This document shows, piece by piece, positions 42,201 to 54,399 of a stretch of 64,000 bases of DNA (its first letter is position 1; every line of letters starts with the position of its first letter). This DNA comes from Oreocharis arfaki (lineage: Eukaryota > Chordata > Aves > Passeriformes > Paramythiidae). The position numbers and the translations under genes were made by a program. The DNA lies in NCBI GenBank assembly GCA_013398015.1, contig VZRR01011618.1, positions 2,297,340-2,361,339 on the forward strand. Direction: 5' to 3'. Under the pieces are notes generated by a model, which worked only from the letters and a program-made list of their open reading frames with translations, was not told where the DNA came from and made no database searches.

Positions 42201-45056
42201 AGGGAACTAGAACTAGACTGTACATATCATCTTATAACAATACAGTCTAAATAATAATATAATTAAATAGTTATTATTCAGTTATTTAACTAATATTCAG
42301 TTTATTCCTTCAATTACCTTAATGATAAACAAAACCTGATGAATCTATTAATTCCCACAAGTGAAAAAGAAAACCTTACGATCTGAGAAACACGCAAAAC
42401 ATGCTATGATGGCACTCCTTCTGCGTGACTCAGTAGAATAAAGAAGAAATGTGTTGCAAATTACATTTGTTTGGCTCTGGAGAGCAGCTTGGTGATTTGC
42501 AGCACTGGCTGAGCCTCACTGCCACTTTCTCATATGCTAGTACAAAGAGTAAAACCTCTGCAATAAATGAAATCAAGAGCTTGTCTTGGATGGGAATAAA
42601 GACTTGCTTGCATGGCCCCAAAGCAGGGTGGGGAGCTCAGAGGCCCAGATCCCCTCCTCAAGCTGAACTTCCTGATTAATCTCCAAGCCTCATTTGCTGT
42701 CTTCTGGAAAAATATGAGCATAAATACTCATAGTTCTGGCCTGTTGTGAGTAATTACTCTAGTTTATGGAATCAAACACGTTATATTAACATGAATACCA
42801 AGTTAGTAGAGTCTCGTCTCTACCCAGCCTTTTTGTTATCACCTGCTAAATCACACCTTGCAGTTAACTCACGTTAGAAGACAACTTTGTATTAATTCTT
42901 CTACTTCCAAGCACACGCACAAGCACGCTGCTCCCTTTCAGGAGCCTGTATTATGTCTAGCCAGAGTTCAAAGGAAAGCCCTTCGAAACACAAGAGCACG
43001 TGCATCACCTGCAGAGTCCCGGGGCCAGCGTCTGACCACATGCTGCTCCACTGCTGCCCATTTTGGGTCATTTATGAGCACTTTTCTTCACAGCATGACA
43101 TAGATTTCACTCTTTACATCTCATTACACAGCGCTTTCATCACAATTCTCCTGACATCTTCAAACAATCCCCAACTTACTTCTCCACTTCCTCCTAATAA
43201 AAGGAGAAATATTGAGCCCATAAATCATTTTTTTCCAAAGGTGAGAGCACACTGCTAACAGAACATATTATACTGGATGCTTAAAAACCAATTAGGTCTC
43301 CAGGGATGCCAAATGGGCTGATGGACACTCCACCGCGGGGCATCCTCATTTGGATCTCTGGAAAGGTTGTGGCTGCTTCCTCAATGGAGACACTCCCAAG
43401 GCAAGTGCCAAGTGAGGAGAAAGTGTTTATTCATAACAGCATATCTACGGGTTGTGAATTTTAGCACATGCTTGGACTATGCTGGGGCCAATCAACCCTT
43501 CAGGTCTGCCAGTCACTGAGATGATCCCTCAAGTGGGCTGCCTCAGTAGTTCCTATAGCACATGCTTCTTCAGGGATGTGCTGGGATGCCAAACTTCTGC
43601 ATGTTGCTGTCTTCCTTATTTCTGCTTCCTGGCAAGCCTTCCTTTCCGCACTTTGTGCAATGTTCACAAGGAAAGTGGCTCAGACCCATCCAGGAGCGCA
43701 AAACTGTGTTTCCCTCCAAATAATTTTGTAAAAGACTTTCTGGTTGCTTTTAGGAAAAAGTTTATCAACACATGAACTAATCTGATAGATTATAATCTAG
43801 CCACTCCTACCTTATTCTGTGCATCTGAATCTTCACAGGGCAATGCGAGAAAGAAACCTGAGTAGCAAAGTTTATGAAAAAGAAGGAGAGATAAAGCAGA
43901 TTTAAGCCATTTTGGTTGGAAACTATCTCCAAAACTCAGGCAACAGAAAACTCAAACTCTCCAGCTGAGCTAGGTAAGAAAGAGATGAGCTGACAGAAGA
44001 GTTGTTCTGTTCTCCTGGGGTGATGAAAAACCACCCTGCAGTGAAGGAAGGGGAGGGGACAGGTTCATTTTGAGGTAGACTCTGGCTAGCAATAATGTAT
44101 ATTCTAAAAAGGAAAAAAAAAAGCTGCCTGCAAAGTTTACACAGCTGGAGTGTCTCTTGTCACATCTGAACTGGTGCAGCCCCCTCTAAGTTTGCCTCCT
44201 TATACCCTGTCCAGAGAACACCCAGTCCCCAGCAAGGGCAGCTGTGGCGGCTCCCCAGCGGGCACAGCCCTGCCCATAGCTGTGCCACGATGATGGGCCC
44301 TGGCACTGCTTTGGAGATGCACCAGCACACGTGTGCCAGAGATGGGGGCATGTTTTGCCTGCCACAGCAAGCAGCAGGAGGCAGGAGTAACAGCCCTGCA
44401 CACCAGCGTCACGCCCACCAGCAATGGCTCCACGCCCATAGGTGTCGAGGAGAGCTTCCCAGCTGACTTCAACAGCAGCAAGACCAAAATCTTGCTTAAC
44501 ACGCTGACTTGAACAGGAATGGCACAAGTGGAGGGGTTTCTTTGTGAGCATTCTTGCACTGGGTCTGGACATTCCCAAATTCCTCCCTAACCAGAAATCC
44601 CAGCAGCAATGACTGAAGACCATGCAGTCTGTTTAGCTCATTAGCAGGATCACAGCTGGCACACAACACCCCTTCCTGACCAGGATAACGAGGTGCTCCC
44701 CACCTCCAGGCAGCCTCACCAGCCATTCTTTAACTCCACCATGGAGGAGTGGAGGGCACCCTGCTGCCAACACTACGCAGCACCAGTCAGCTGGTGGCCA
44801 GCATTGATGGGATGCCCCAACTCTCCAACAGCCACCCCTCACCCCAGCCCAGTTCCCTGGGCATGGTGGCGACCCATCACACTCCAGTGATGTGTAGATG
44901 CCACGCAGTGACACAGCTTCCAGTTCCTCTGACAGCCAAGAACCCCAATAAACTCAGCATGTTCACAGGAAGACAGATGCCACCATACTTATTAAATTCT
45001 TACAGTCTAATGAAAAACACCCCTGCTGCTTTCAAATCGTGGAAAACATAAAGTAC
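39276..45056. other. Unique non-coding sequence, no gene seen
   Basis: The region contains several AT-rich segments (40.2-40.5 and 41.06-41.3 kb) that look like possible conserved elements. A more GC-rich block at about 44.15-45.2 kb contains long overlapping frames in several phases on the minus strand (up to 145 codons at 44186-44623). These frames compete with each other and show no domain, so they are attributed to base composition. Confidence 0.5.
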
Positions 45057-45219
45057 CTCCTTGTGCCACTGCTGCTCCTGCTGCTGCTAAAGGAGTGGGT
45101 TTCTTCCCCGTCTCTGTAAAGCCATTCCCCTCCAGAACAGCACCTTTCCCTTCTTTTTTCCCAGCAGCTGTTGAAGCAGAAGTTTCCATCTTAGACGGGC
45201 ATCTTCCAGCTCAGGAACC
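45057..45219 (-). CDS. Candidate first coding exon of an unidentified host gene
   Basis: Read on the minus strand, a pyrimidine-rich stretch (GGTTTTGTTTTATGTCCTGTAG) forms a good splice acceptor ending at 45220. A 30-base leader with an in-frame TGA follows, then an ATG at 45189. The frame starts METSASTAAGKKEGKGAVLE, is rich in Ala, Lys, Gly, Glu and Thr, and continues through TPLAAAGAAVAQ. A possible donor, GAG|GTACTT, follows at 45056. A UGAC branch-point-like site lies upstream of the acceptor. The layout fits a second exon that carries the start codon, with an upstream untranslated exon outside or elsewhere in the window. Such low-complexity, charged N-termini are common in nuclear or cytoskeletal proteins, but I do not recognise this protein. 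The donor is weak at position +5, and without splicing the frame would stop at 45007. It could also be a chance frame in a GC-richer block. Confidence 0.35.
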
Positions 45220-47924
45220 CTACAGGACATAAAACAAAACCAGATTCTGGTCACCACTCACAACACAGGCAAAATCAGCTCCATGAGGAAGGCTGATGGT
45301 TTGGCAGAGTTCAAAAGCAAATGGCAAGCAGCAAGGAATTCCAGGCTTTCTAACTCCAGCAGTGCTGCCAGTACAGCAGCCATACGCACAAAGGCCTCAA
45401 CCATGGAAAGGGCTGGGTGTTCTCTCAGACCTACAAAGATCAGGACCAAAAAAAAAATCTTTTGCCAGCTAAACTTGGGCTACACAGTAAAGTTTACAAG
45501 TCCAAAGGGCTTTCCAGGATTACAGGTTAGGTGAGATGAAAATATTTAGCACACATAAAACTGATTTATCCATCCTATACATGACTTAGACCTTCCTAAG
45601 AAAAAACTCAGCTAAAATTCTCCAATAAAATACAGATAAACGTATATTTAAGGCATGTTTTTCTTCTTTCCCACAGTGGGTGCTTATGCTGTGTGCTGGT
45701 TTGGAACCAATATCATGATCAGAACTTTTCAGCAAGGCTTACAGATAAGCCACAGCGGGTCTGCCACATCCCACCAAGTTCTCACTGGTGAGGACTAACA
45801 AACACCAATCCCTCTCTCTCCCAAAAAAGTTCTTCTGTATCAAGCAATTGCATCTGTAAATCAGCTACAGCTTTACCCCCATTACAAATGGTGAATTAAA
45901 TGCCGTGAAATATCCACAAAACAAGAAGATACCAAAGTACAAATAGCCTGGGGTTTTAAACTTAAATTGATAAAACATAGCAGCTCCTGAACTTTTTGTG
46001 AGCTTGACCATTTCTTCTGCACGATTCAGATTTAAATGGTGTCCCAAAAGCAAACATATGGGTATCCCAAGTTTAGTGTAAAAACAAAATTTATCTTAAA
46101 TGAGGAGGCATACTTTGTTTCTGAATACAAATACTTTTGTTCCCCTCATTTTAACTTGTTTTATTTCACATGTCTCCACCTGACTCCTGCTTGCATACAA
46201 CCAGCACAGTTACCTGGCACTACCAGCCTCAGGCTGGTCTTGGGAAAACCCACTGCTAATTCCTCTTTCCTTTCTAATTTTAATGCAGATCTGCAATTTT
46301 TCACATGCAAATTTTCAAATGCAAATTTTTCAGCTCCTGAAATACTCCGGAGCACACTGGCTGTTTACCTTACTGGAATTAATGGGATCATGCAAAAAAT
46401 ACCTGGGAAACCAGTAAACTTTGTGTGTGTGTGTGCTGGTAGTTTTATCGCCATTGTGCCAACTCAAAACTTCCCTCCCTTCGCTCTGAAGGACTGACTG
46501 AGTCCTGAACATCTGGGATTAAAAGGTAAACTCTCCTAAAAACTTCAAAGCACAAAGATTTCAAGAATTCCCACCCTGGGAGGGACCTGGTGCATGGTGG
46601 TTGTGGAGGACTGTCACCACTGCCCAGGCTCAGGGACAGTGGTGTCCCACCAAGCAGCTGTGTGCTGCAGCCTGAGCAGCTTATCCCAGGAGCCTTCAGG
46701 CACGGCTCACATTAATGGGACAACAAAGTGATGGATCTGTGGTCACAGTCTGCAGCCATAAACTGCGAAGCTCGCATTGGAGATGACAGGACCCACAATT
46801 ACAGGCTTTACTGATGACACAAGGCTCCAGTGAATACTGAGGTGGCCCCTCAAGGTCCTGCCCCGGCATGTGCTGGGCTTGATGGCAAACATGGGATGGG
46901 TTCCTGGGGGCCAGGACTTTACAGTGGTTTAATCCAGGAATCAGGTTGGGTTACAGACCACGTATGAAATAAATACACCCGAACTGCAGGAGTATTTGAC
47001 CTAGGTCTGACAGCCTGGGCTTCTGTTCGTTAAGCAAATAAACTTCAGAGGCTCTATTACTAACCCCCCACCTGTTTCTTCTTAGTCCCTCCTTTCAAGG
47101 CTTTGCACTTTTGTTTGAAACCAGACGCTGGCCCTCGCACCCCGACCCCCCTTCTCCGGGTACCCTGACCCTGGGGGCAGCTCTGGGGGTGAGGGAGCAT
47201 CCTCAGGCATGGCAGAGCTCAGCAGCCAGGGAGGGGAAGGAAGGAACTGGTAACAGGACTTGTTCTGTGAAACGTGCAGGTTAGAGCCATGCTTTTTTTC
47301 CAGAGAGATGCCTGAAGCAAAATCTCTAAATCCCTGCCACAGACACCTCAGCAGGGACCCAGTTTTTCAGATGTGTCATTTATCCAACTGGAATGTGACA
47401 GGAGATCATGCCCGTATTTGAAAATCTGGTCTTTGCAGCTGTAATGCTCTCTTTTCAGATGAATTATGAATTTAAAAAAAAAAATTCAAGTGTTTGTAAT
47501 AAGTGGTTGTATTAAACAGGTAAATCCTCAAATACCAGATTAGAAAAAAAATAAATAATGCAACTACTCTAATCTCACAGGATTTAAGGTAATAAGTCTA
47601 TAATTATTTGTGCTTCGTAAAGGTGCCTGGGGCAGAACAGGCTGACTATGAGGTTCCAAGCTCTTCCCCAAGTCAGCAGCAACCAAAAGTCATTTTCCTT
47701 TCACAGCACCCCACAGCCAGAGCTGATCATCCCAGCCCAGGAAGATACAAGCACCCTTCCTGCCAGATCCTGCTCTGCTCAGCTCAGCACCTCTGCCCAT
47801 GGACCAGGACAGAGACCAGTGAGCAAAGGAGCACCAACACTGATTTCTTATCCCACCCTCTGAGGTTTCACAGACAGTGGCCAAGAGCTGGTGACCAGCA
47901 GACTTCCCAGTGGTGCAACGTGTG
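45220..47924. other. Unique non-coding sequence, no gene seen
   Basis: A 153-codon plus-strand frame (46036-46497) has no domain and is judged a chance frame. Two perfect ATGCAAAT octamers lie at 46305-46312 and 46319-46326. The stretch 46.6-47.3 kb is GC-richer but has too few CpGs to call an island. Confidence 0.5.
46305..46326 (+). promoter_or_regulatory. Tandem octamer (POU-type) motif pair
   Basis: ATGCAAAT occurs at 46305-46312 and again at 46319-46326, giving a 14-base direct repeat unit. A perfect 12-base palindrome, TGCAGATCTGCA, lies just upstream at 46284-46295. ATGCAAAT is the consensus binding site of POU-domain factors. Function is inferred only from the motif and its duplication. 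Confidence 0.3.
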
Positions 47925-48140
47925 ACCAGGACACAGCACCGGAACTCTGGAGATTTAGGTCCCCATCAGGGATCTCTTACAGTCTCCTCAGTGTCCCTGG
48001 GCAAAAAGCTTAACTTCTATCTTACAGCTGGTTTCCACAGCCATAAAATAGGAAATAGTACTTTGCCCTATTTGCAAAGTGCTTTGAGACCCTTTGAGGC
48101 ACAAGGCTATGGAAGTGTTTTTATTACCAGTATAAGAAGA
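47925..48140 (+). repeat. MIR-type SINE, nearly full length
   Basis: This is the clearest MIR copy in the window. It has a diverged tRNA-related head from about 47925 (GTGACCAGGACACAGCACCGG...). The core follows, with 'GTCCCTGGGCAAAAAGCTTA' and 'CAGCCATAAAATAGGAAATA'. The 3' part is 'GCAAAGTGCTTTGAGACCCT' then GGCTATGGAAGTGTTTTTATTACC. The order and spacing match the amniote MIR family, including the AAAGCGCTTTGAGATC and CTATATAAGTG landmarks. It is non-coding and inert, and was originally mobilised by an L2-type LINE. Confidence 0.72.
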
Positions 48141-51100
48141 TATATTGGTGGAGGCAGTCAATCCACACTATCCAGGAGCACAACATTCATTTTTTAAGCA
48201 ATACATACTTTGCTTTCTGTTCAATGCTAAACTTTTTCCGCTGCTCTGTGTCACACAGAATTTATAAATTCAATGACAGATTAATCTTAGCAGCAAGCCA
48301 TTTGGCATGAAAAAGGGTTTCACAGGGAGCCTGCTTTTTCCTGTAAAGAGCATGCATTTAGGAGCGACTACGTGGAGAAAGACCCTATGCACTTATTCAA
48401 GCACAACTCTCTGCCCTGTGTCATTACTCAGAATTAGAAAACCAGAATGGATTACTCAGATTTTTCCTGAGGTTTGTAGCTTTCTCTGCAGGAGGAGGGT
48501 TGGGTAATTGATTTTGACACTAATACCAGCACTATTCATATGCCCTGTAATATAATTCTGCAGTGACACTAAAAAGGCAGCCATCTGAGATCTGAACAAG
48601 GAAAGTGCTATATGATTTGCCCTAGACAACCCTAGCTATTTTAACAGCTGTGTTGTATATTAAAAGGGAGAAATCCCAACAGAATTAAAAACAACAAAGT
48701 CACATTTGCCTTTGAGGGAAAACAAGAAGCCGTAAACTTTCCTAATAAAACAATCCCTCCCGCTAAGTGCTTGAGGAATGGTCAAAAGTGCTGTCCAAAA
48801 ATGCCTGTCTCTTTTGGAAGGTATCAGCCTGAGCAGGACTGCTGGCAAACTCAGGAATGAACTCATCAGCCATACCCTCTGCACACCCTTTTTTTGTAAA
48901 AGGCATTAATTCCTTCTTCAGGATTGTTCTTTCATCAGGAAACCCCCTTCTCCTCCTCCAGTCAGGGCAGAAAACTTTTTTTTTCTCTGTGAAAAATGAA
49001 TGATCAATTTTGGCTATTTCTGCTCAAGGTTAAACAGCACTATGGAGTGATCCTCTCTGGCAGAGGGCAGGCACTGCCAGTGACAGTGTGACACAGGTTC
49101 AATCCTGAATGCCACCTTCAAGCCTGGCAGCCATGGTAGGGGCAGAAAGGGATTTCCAATGTATGCTTCCAGAAGCCATCTCACTTTTGGGAATATTTTG
49201 GGCTTTCTCAGACCAGTGTGTATATTCTCTCTTCATTCTGAGTTCATCTCTACCTGACCTCCCCATGCGCTGTCCCAGAGAGATGCCAGAGAGGTGGCAC
49301 AACCTCCAAGGGGCACACTGGAGGTGTGCTGGCTGTTGAGACCAGCACCACAGACAGGATGCAGCTCCACTGCTGCTGCCTCCTGGCAAGACTGATGGGA
49401 GCTGGGATAACCAAGGGCAGCTTTTGCACAGCCCTCGCCAGGTTTGTGCTCAAGCACCCACAGGGAGACACTTAATCAATTCTGCCACATCACCCCCATG
49501 TAGGTACAATCCTGGGTTTGATAGCTTTTCCTGCTGTGCTGCTTTAGTGAAGACAAACAAGGACATACTCCCACCATCTCTTCTTTTGCACTGGACTGTG
49601 TCATACAGCTCAAGCCTTCTGAATACATGATCTACTTATGAAATTCAGTGTGAGCCAACTGCTCTGAACATTGGCTTAATACAGTGGCTGCTGTGATCCT
49701 TTTCAGTCTCCCAGGGTTTGAGCCAAATTATGTTCTCAATTACAGGGAAGTAGCAGCAGTTAACCCGGTGAAGTCATAGGCTCTGTACCACAGCAAAACT
49801 TGACCCTTCTATTTTCTTTTATATCAGCAACAGCTTCAAATTACGAAAGAAAGTTTTTTCTGTCTAAATGCCACTACTAAATCTTGGGACTATCTAAATA
49901 TGCTGTCTGCTGCTGAAGGACCTACACCTGTTTACAGAATATCAATCTCAGGTAAAAGCAGCATAAATATTAATTCAGAACTAATCACTTTTGAGGTCCT
50001 CCTGACACAAGGTTTCCCATCTTGACATTTCTTAGGAATGGTCCGCTTGGACCAGTCCTACTGGGTCGATTACACACGGAAATTAGAGCTGTACACTGGG
50101 GCAGTAGCTCTCTGTCTGGGGGCTGCTCCTGCCCTTTCCCCTCAAGAAACCTTCTGTGGTGGGTCCCTACCAGTTTCTGGGAAGAAACGAAGCAGAGACA
50201 AACCCATGCTGACAGAAGCAGTGTTAGGAGGGCACAGAGCTGCTCAGGGCTTATTCTATTTTTCTACCCCCTACCCCGACTCCTGCTCCGTGAAGAGTAA
50301 TACCAGGCTGCCAAAGGGAGGGAGAAGGGAGCTGTGCTAACAGCAAACAGGATAGGAAGACACACAAGTTCTGCCTGCCTACTCCCAAAGGTAAGGCTAA
50401 AATTGCTGAGAAATCTGGGTGTTCACAAAGCTTCACCAAACAGTTCCAGCCCATGGCAAAAGTTGTATCACTCAAAAAAACGAAACGGGGAAAAAAAAAG
50501 GGGAGGGCGAAAAAAGAGACAAAAAATACCCCCAGTAGAGTTGGCAACACTGCAATAGTTATACAGGTTCTGGAATGTACAAAGGCTGAAATCAGAGACT
50601 TAGCATCTCTTTTGAACTTCAAAAACAACAAGTCTCTTCAAATCACTCTGTTAATTGGCTTTAAATTAGAGTTCTAAGTTTAATGAACAAATCCTTCGCG
50701 TACGGCATGAAACGGATACGCTTCTAGATTAACTTCCTGATCAACACCATCTGCCATTTCCATATGGCAACAGCAAACCAAAAGCATGAGGAAGAAGCTG
50801 CTCTGCAATACTGTGAGAGGTCAAAGTGCACCCAGAACTGCCTGGTGCTTGGTACTGTCTCTCTGTACTGTAGTAACATCACCTGCAACCAGCTCCACAA
50901 ATCCTGGGATATTCCAGGCACAACTCTGTCCAGGAAGGTAAAAAAAGGAAAAATGCAGGGTGGGAAGGAAGCATGAGGAAAGGGGGGATGTTTGCAAGGA
51001 TGACTGGATAGATGTGGAAAGAGCAGGAAGTTCTTGAAGATGGAGAAGAGCCTGGACAACAAGAAATAAAGGGATAGACGGATGACCTTAAAGATTTACT

Positions 51101-52861
51101 GAGAAGTATGAGTGAACAAAGCACAGACAATGGCAAATCCTGGAGAAATAGAGAAGACAAGCATGGAAAAGAGGAACCAAGACACTGCGGTAGACGCGAT
51201 TCGATGAGAGATGGAGATACATGCACTGCTGGGGAGGAGGAAGGCACAACATGACATCTCGAATGGTAGGGACAGGACGGGGAGGCAGGGCACAGAGGGG
51301 GAAGAGAGACACAGGGAAGAAAAGTGATACGGAAGGGTCTCTGATGGAAGAAATATGCCCTGCAAACAGCTTCAAAGCATGCAGCCTTCCAGCGTGGTCC
51401 ATCACTCTTTGTACATGGAGTACCTAAGACTTTGTGTCTAGGCACAAAAAGAATCTACTGCTTCAGATGGTGCCAGCCATGTGAAAGGAAACCATCTCAA
51501 AAAGAGTCACAAGTGCTGTCCCCCCCATCTTACACTGACCACAGCAGCCTTCCACTTATATCAAACAAGGGCAGTAGAGTTAGTGGTGGCACTCAGAAAT
51601 TATCACCATATGGATTGTCTGCAAATATTCAGCTGCCTGCTCCAGAACCAGCCCGCTGCAGCTCCTAGGAGACCTTCCAGCAGAACCAGTCACGGATGGG
51701 TCCTGGACAGCAAGGATGCAATGCCAGCCTCTGCACAGGGGCACCCAGCCCCTGAGACCCCTGGTCCTGGGCAGGGCTGACAGAGGTGGCACAGCACCTG
51801 TGGGAGAGACGTCCTTCAGGAATATCAACCAGAGGCCAGGCTACCCGAGGACACTGTGGCACCAAATGCCGACACCGAGGCTGCTGTATTGCAACATAAA
51901 TGATTTTTCCCATTCTAAAGCCATTTACTTTCTGGGCTGCATTTATTGGACAGAAGATGATACTGAATAGAGAAACTAACATTTCACCCATTTTTTGGGT
52001 TTAGCCTGGTGTTCCTATTTTTCATAAACACTAATGCCACTTTAATATTGCTGCTTCATTACAAACAAGTCTGATTTATAAAACAGCAGAACATTTGAAT
52101 CGTTTCCCCACTTCCAGTATATTTTCAAGTTGCCAATCTTAGAACCTTGAACAAAAATGGTCTTTCAGATGCCAGGTTATAAACAATCACAATACATCAT
52201 CAAAACACACCAACAGACATAAAAGCTGAAAGCCAGACACAGAATCAGCACTGGTCCATGCCGAGACATGCAGGCTGGGGTACCTGACTTTCCCTCCTTT
52301 CCCTCAGAAGTTATCTTTGTTTCTTACTTTGGAAGAGCTGAGAAGATGGAGGAGTGGGGGCTGGAAGGAAGAGTCTTTTGTGGTAGAACAGGAAAACAAA
52401 GTCATGCTTGTAATTTTACAAAACCAATCGTACATGTCTTATCATGAGAAAATTTCCATTAAGCGAATCCCGACGTGAAAAACCGTCAAAGAAGATAATC
52501 AAGACACTCCTGCATTCAGACTCTGCATTAACATGCTGCAAAAAATATGGGAGGATGCCACCAGGTAAACAAAAATTGCTCAAAAGTGATGCGTCACCAT
52601 TATAACTGGTCCATGAATCTTCACTTGGGTTTTGTTTATTTGTTTGGTTTTGTTGCAAGAGTGAGAGAATTGTGGCAAAGCGTTGTCTAAGTTCGTGTTT
52701 TTGATGTAAATCTAAAGAAGTTTTCAATTTCCTGTTACCCAGTTGTCTGGGATTTTTCCAAAAACAGAACCAAAAAAGACAAATAGTACCTCTGTGTGCA
52801 CACATGTATCTAATGAAGAAGTATTGTTTTCATTTTAGGAAACCCTTGCACAGCAAAACAG
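48141..52861. other. Unique non-coding sequence with a purine-rich block
   Basis: All frames are chance frames. The only notable composition is the purine-rich stretch at 50930-51440, listed separately. Confidence 0.5.
50930..51440. repeat. Purine-rich (plus strand) low-complexity block
   Basis: The plus strand is dominated by GGAAG, AGAAG and GGGGAGG words over about 500 bases. The complementary pyrimidine strand therefore yields a 188-codon Ser/Pro/Leu-rich frame (50879-51445) and two overlapping frames in other phases. Long open frames in several phases at once point to skewed composition rather than to a protein. Confidence 0.6.

Positions 52862-52893
<32 letters not shown>
52862..52893. 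repeat. (A)32 homopolymer
   Basis: There are thirty-two consecutive A residues after CAGCAAAACAG and before CACAGAACCCC. No retroelement body is recognisable immediately upstream on the plus strand, so the run is more likely an expanded slippage tract than a retroposition tail. Confidence 0.92.
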
Positions 52894-52894
<1 letters not shown>

Positions 52895-53994
52895 ACAGAA
52901 CCCCTAAAAAACCCCCTTCATCATGTGTTCATGCTCCAACAAGAGCAGAAACTGCTAATAACAAACTGCTAATAATGTCAGAGAAAACATCTGGGGTGCT
53001 TGGCAGCTCTACCAGGGTGGGTTACAGCTAAACAGGGTGGGTAACAAACTGTATTAAGGGCGGAGGACCGTTAAACTGTTTACAACAAAATTAGACTCTA
53101 ATTGCAAGTCACTAATAAGCTATTGACTTTTCATCAGGTCCATGAGTAAAAGATACTACAAAAGTAAATTACACATACTACAAGAGGGGTAGAAACTCTG
53201 ATTCTGAACAGAGTTGTTCATGATGATTCCACAGAACGGAGAAGGGTCGGTGCAGGAGATCTGCTACACAGGACAAGAGCTGCTCTGATACCAGATTCAA
53301 GGGAGGTTTTGAGAAGTGAATGTTTTGTTGGCTTAGTGGTGACTGAATGGGAATCCTCTCAGGGTTTCACTTCCGTGCTGCAGTAGTTTGGGCACTTTCA
53401 TGAACGAAACCCCAAACACAAACCACATGCACTGAAGTTTAATGGATTTGCTTTATGTAGGGGTGGGATGAGTAATAATGTCTTGTAGTGACTAGTCCAT
53501 CCAGATGACATTGAACAGGCTCCAAAGCTTGGATAAGAAACCCCTCATTTGGCTCAAGAAATGAAAATCTTTATTTTGAGCAATGAAAGATGAAGGACTG
53601 CATCCTTGCAAAAATCTCTATAGCAACTTCAGAACATGTTTCATTACAAAATTTTGGTTTATTTTTAAACATTCCAGTTCTGTTCATCAGCCTATTGAAT
53701 TCTCCCTCCAGAGGCACACGTGCAAGCATGCAGAAGAGAGAAGCCTGGGAAGGAAACAAGAATGTAATTAAAAACAAAAAAGCAACACTTCAGTTGGCTC
53801 ATTTTCCTCTGCTGAACACATACACCACACAGGCTCCTATTCCACACTTTATTCTACTCCACATATTGTCTTTATGAGACTACAGTTGCCAGCTGAAGGC
53901 AGGATGCAGACCACATAAAATGGCTGGCAGTTCACAAACAGGAGAATGGAGAAAAGTTCATCCAGATGAGAATGGGAGAAGAGTTTCTCAGAGG
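52894..53994. other. Unique non-coding sequence, no gene seen
   Basis: There are short chance frames only. Nothing is recognised. Confidence 0.5.
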
Positions 53995-54065
53995 AACATA
54001 GAGTATTTAGGGTTGGAAAGGACCCATGGAGGTCATCAAGGTCAGCCTTATGCTCACAACTAGGA
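53995..54065 (-). mobile_element. CR1 LINE, very short 3' fragment
   Basis: The plus strand 'GAACATAGAGTATTTAGGGT' followed by 'TGGAAAGGACCCATGGAGGT' and CATCAAGGTCAGCC is the reverse complement of a CR1 3' UTR (CATAGAATATTTAGGGTTGGAAGGGACCT-type). About 70 bases are recognisable. The downstream border is lost in unique sequence. Confidence 0.8.
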
Positions 54066-54399
54066 TTTGAAAATCCCCAAACTGTTGAAATATCTGACAG
54101 TTGCTGTAGTAGGAGAGGTCAGAGCTGTATGGGATGTACCCATGAACCACAACAAAGCCTAGTCTGCAAGGACACAAGCATGCTGGTAAAGAAAAATTTG
54201 AGAACAACCAAGAATCCTTGCAGGGAATTTTATATGAAGGAGAATCAAATCAATACTTTGAAGAGTATTCCATTTCTGCAAGCTGTGACTCAAGTCATAA
54301 GGCTATATATTTTTCCAGAAATTAACAGTTAAGCAAATGGTGAATGGCAGAGCCCCTAAGTTTTCAGTAGTGCGGGTCCATCTTCTACAGAGAAAAGAG

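Noticed and set aside
44186..44623. 145-codon minus-strand frame in a GC-richer block
   Set aside because: Two other phases of the same strand are also open over the same bases, which points to composition rather than coding.
46036..46497. 153-codon plus-strand frame
   Set aside because: No domain and ordinary AT-rich composition. It overlaps two minus-strand frames.
46600..47250. GC-richer stretch considered as a CpG island or promoter
   Set aside because: CpG dinucleotides are sparse and no TATA, initiator or clustered GC box stands out.
49091..49103. Second B-box-like GGTTCAATCCT
   Set aside because: No matching A box or acceptor stem nearby.
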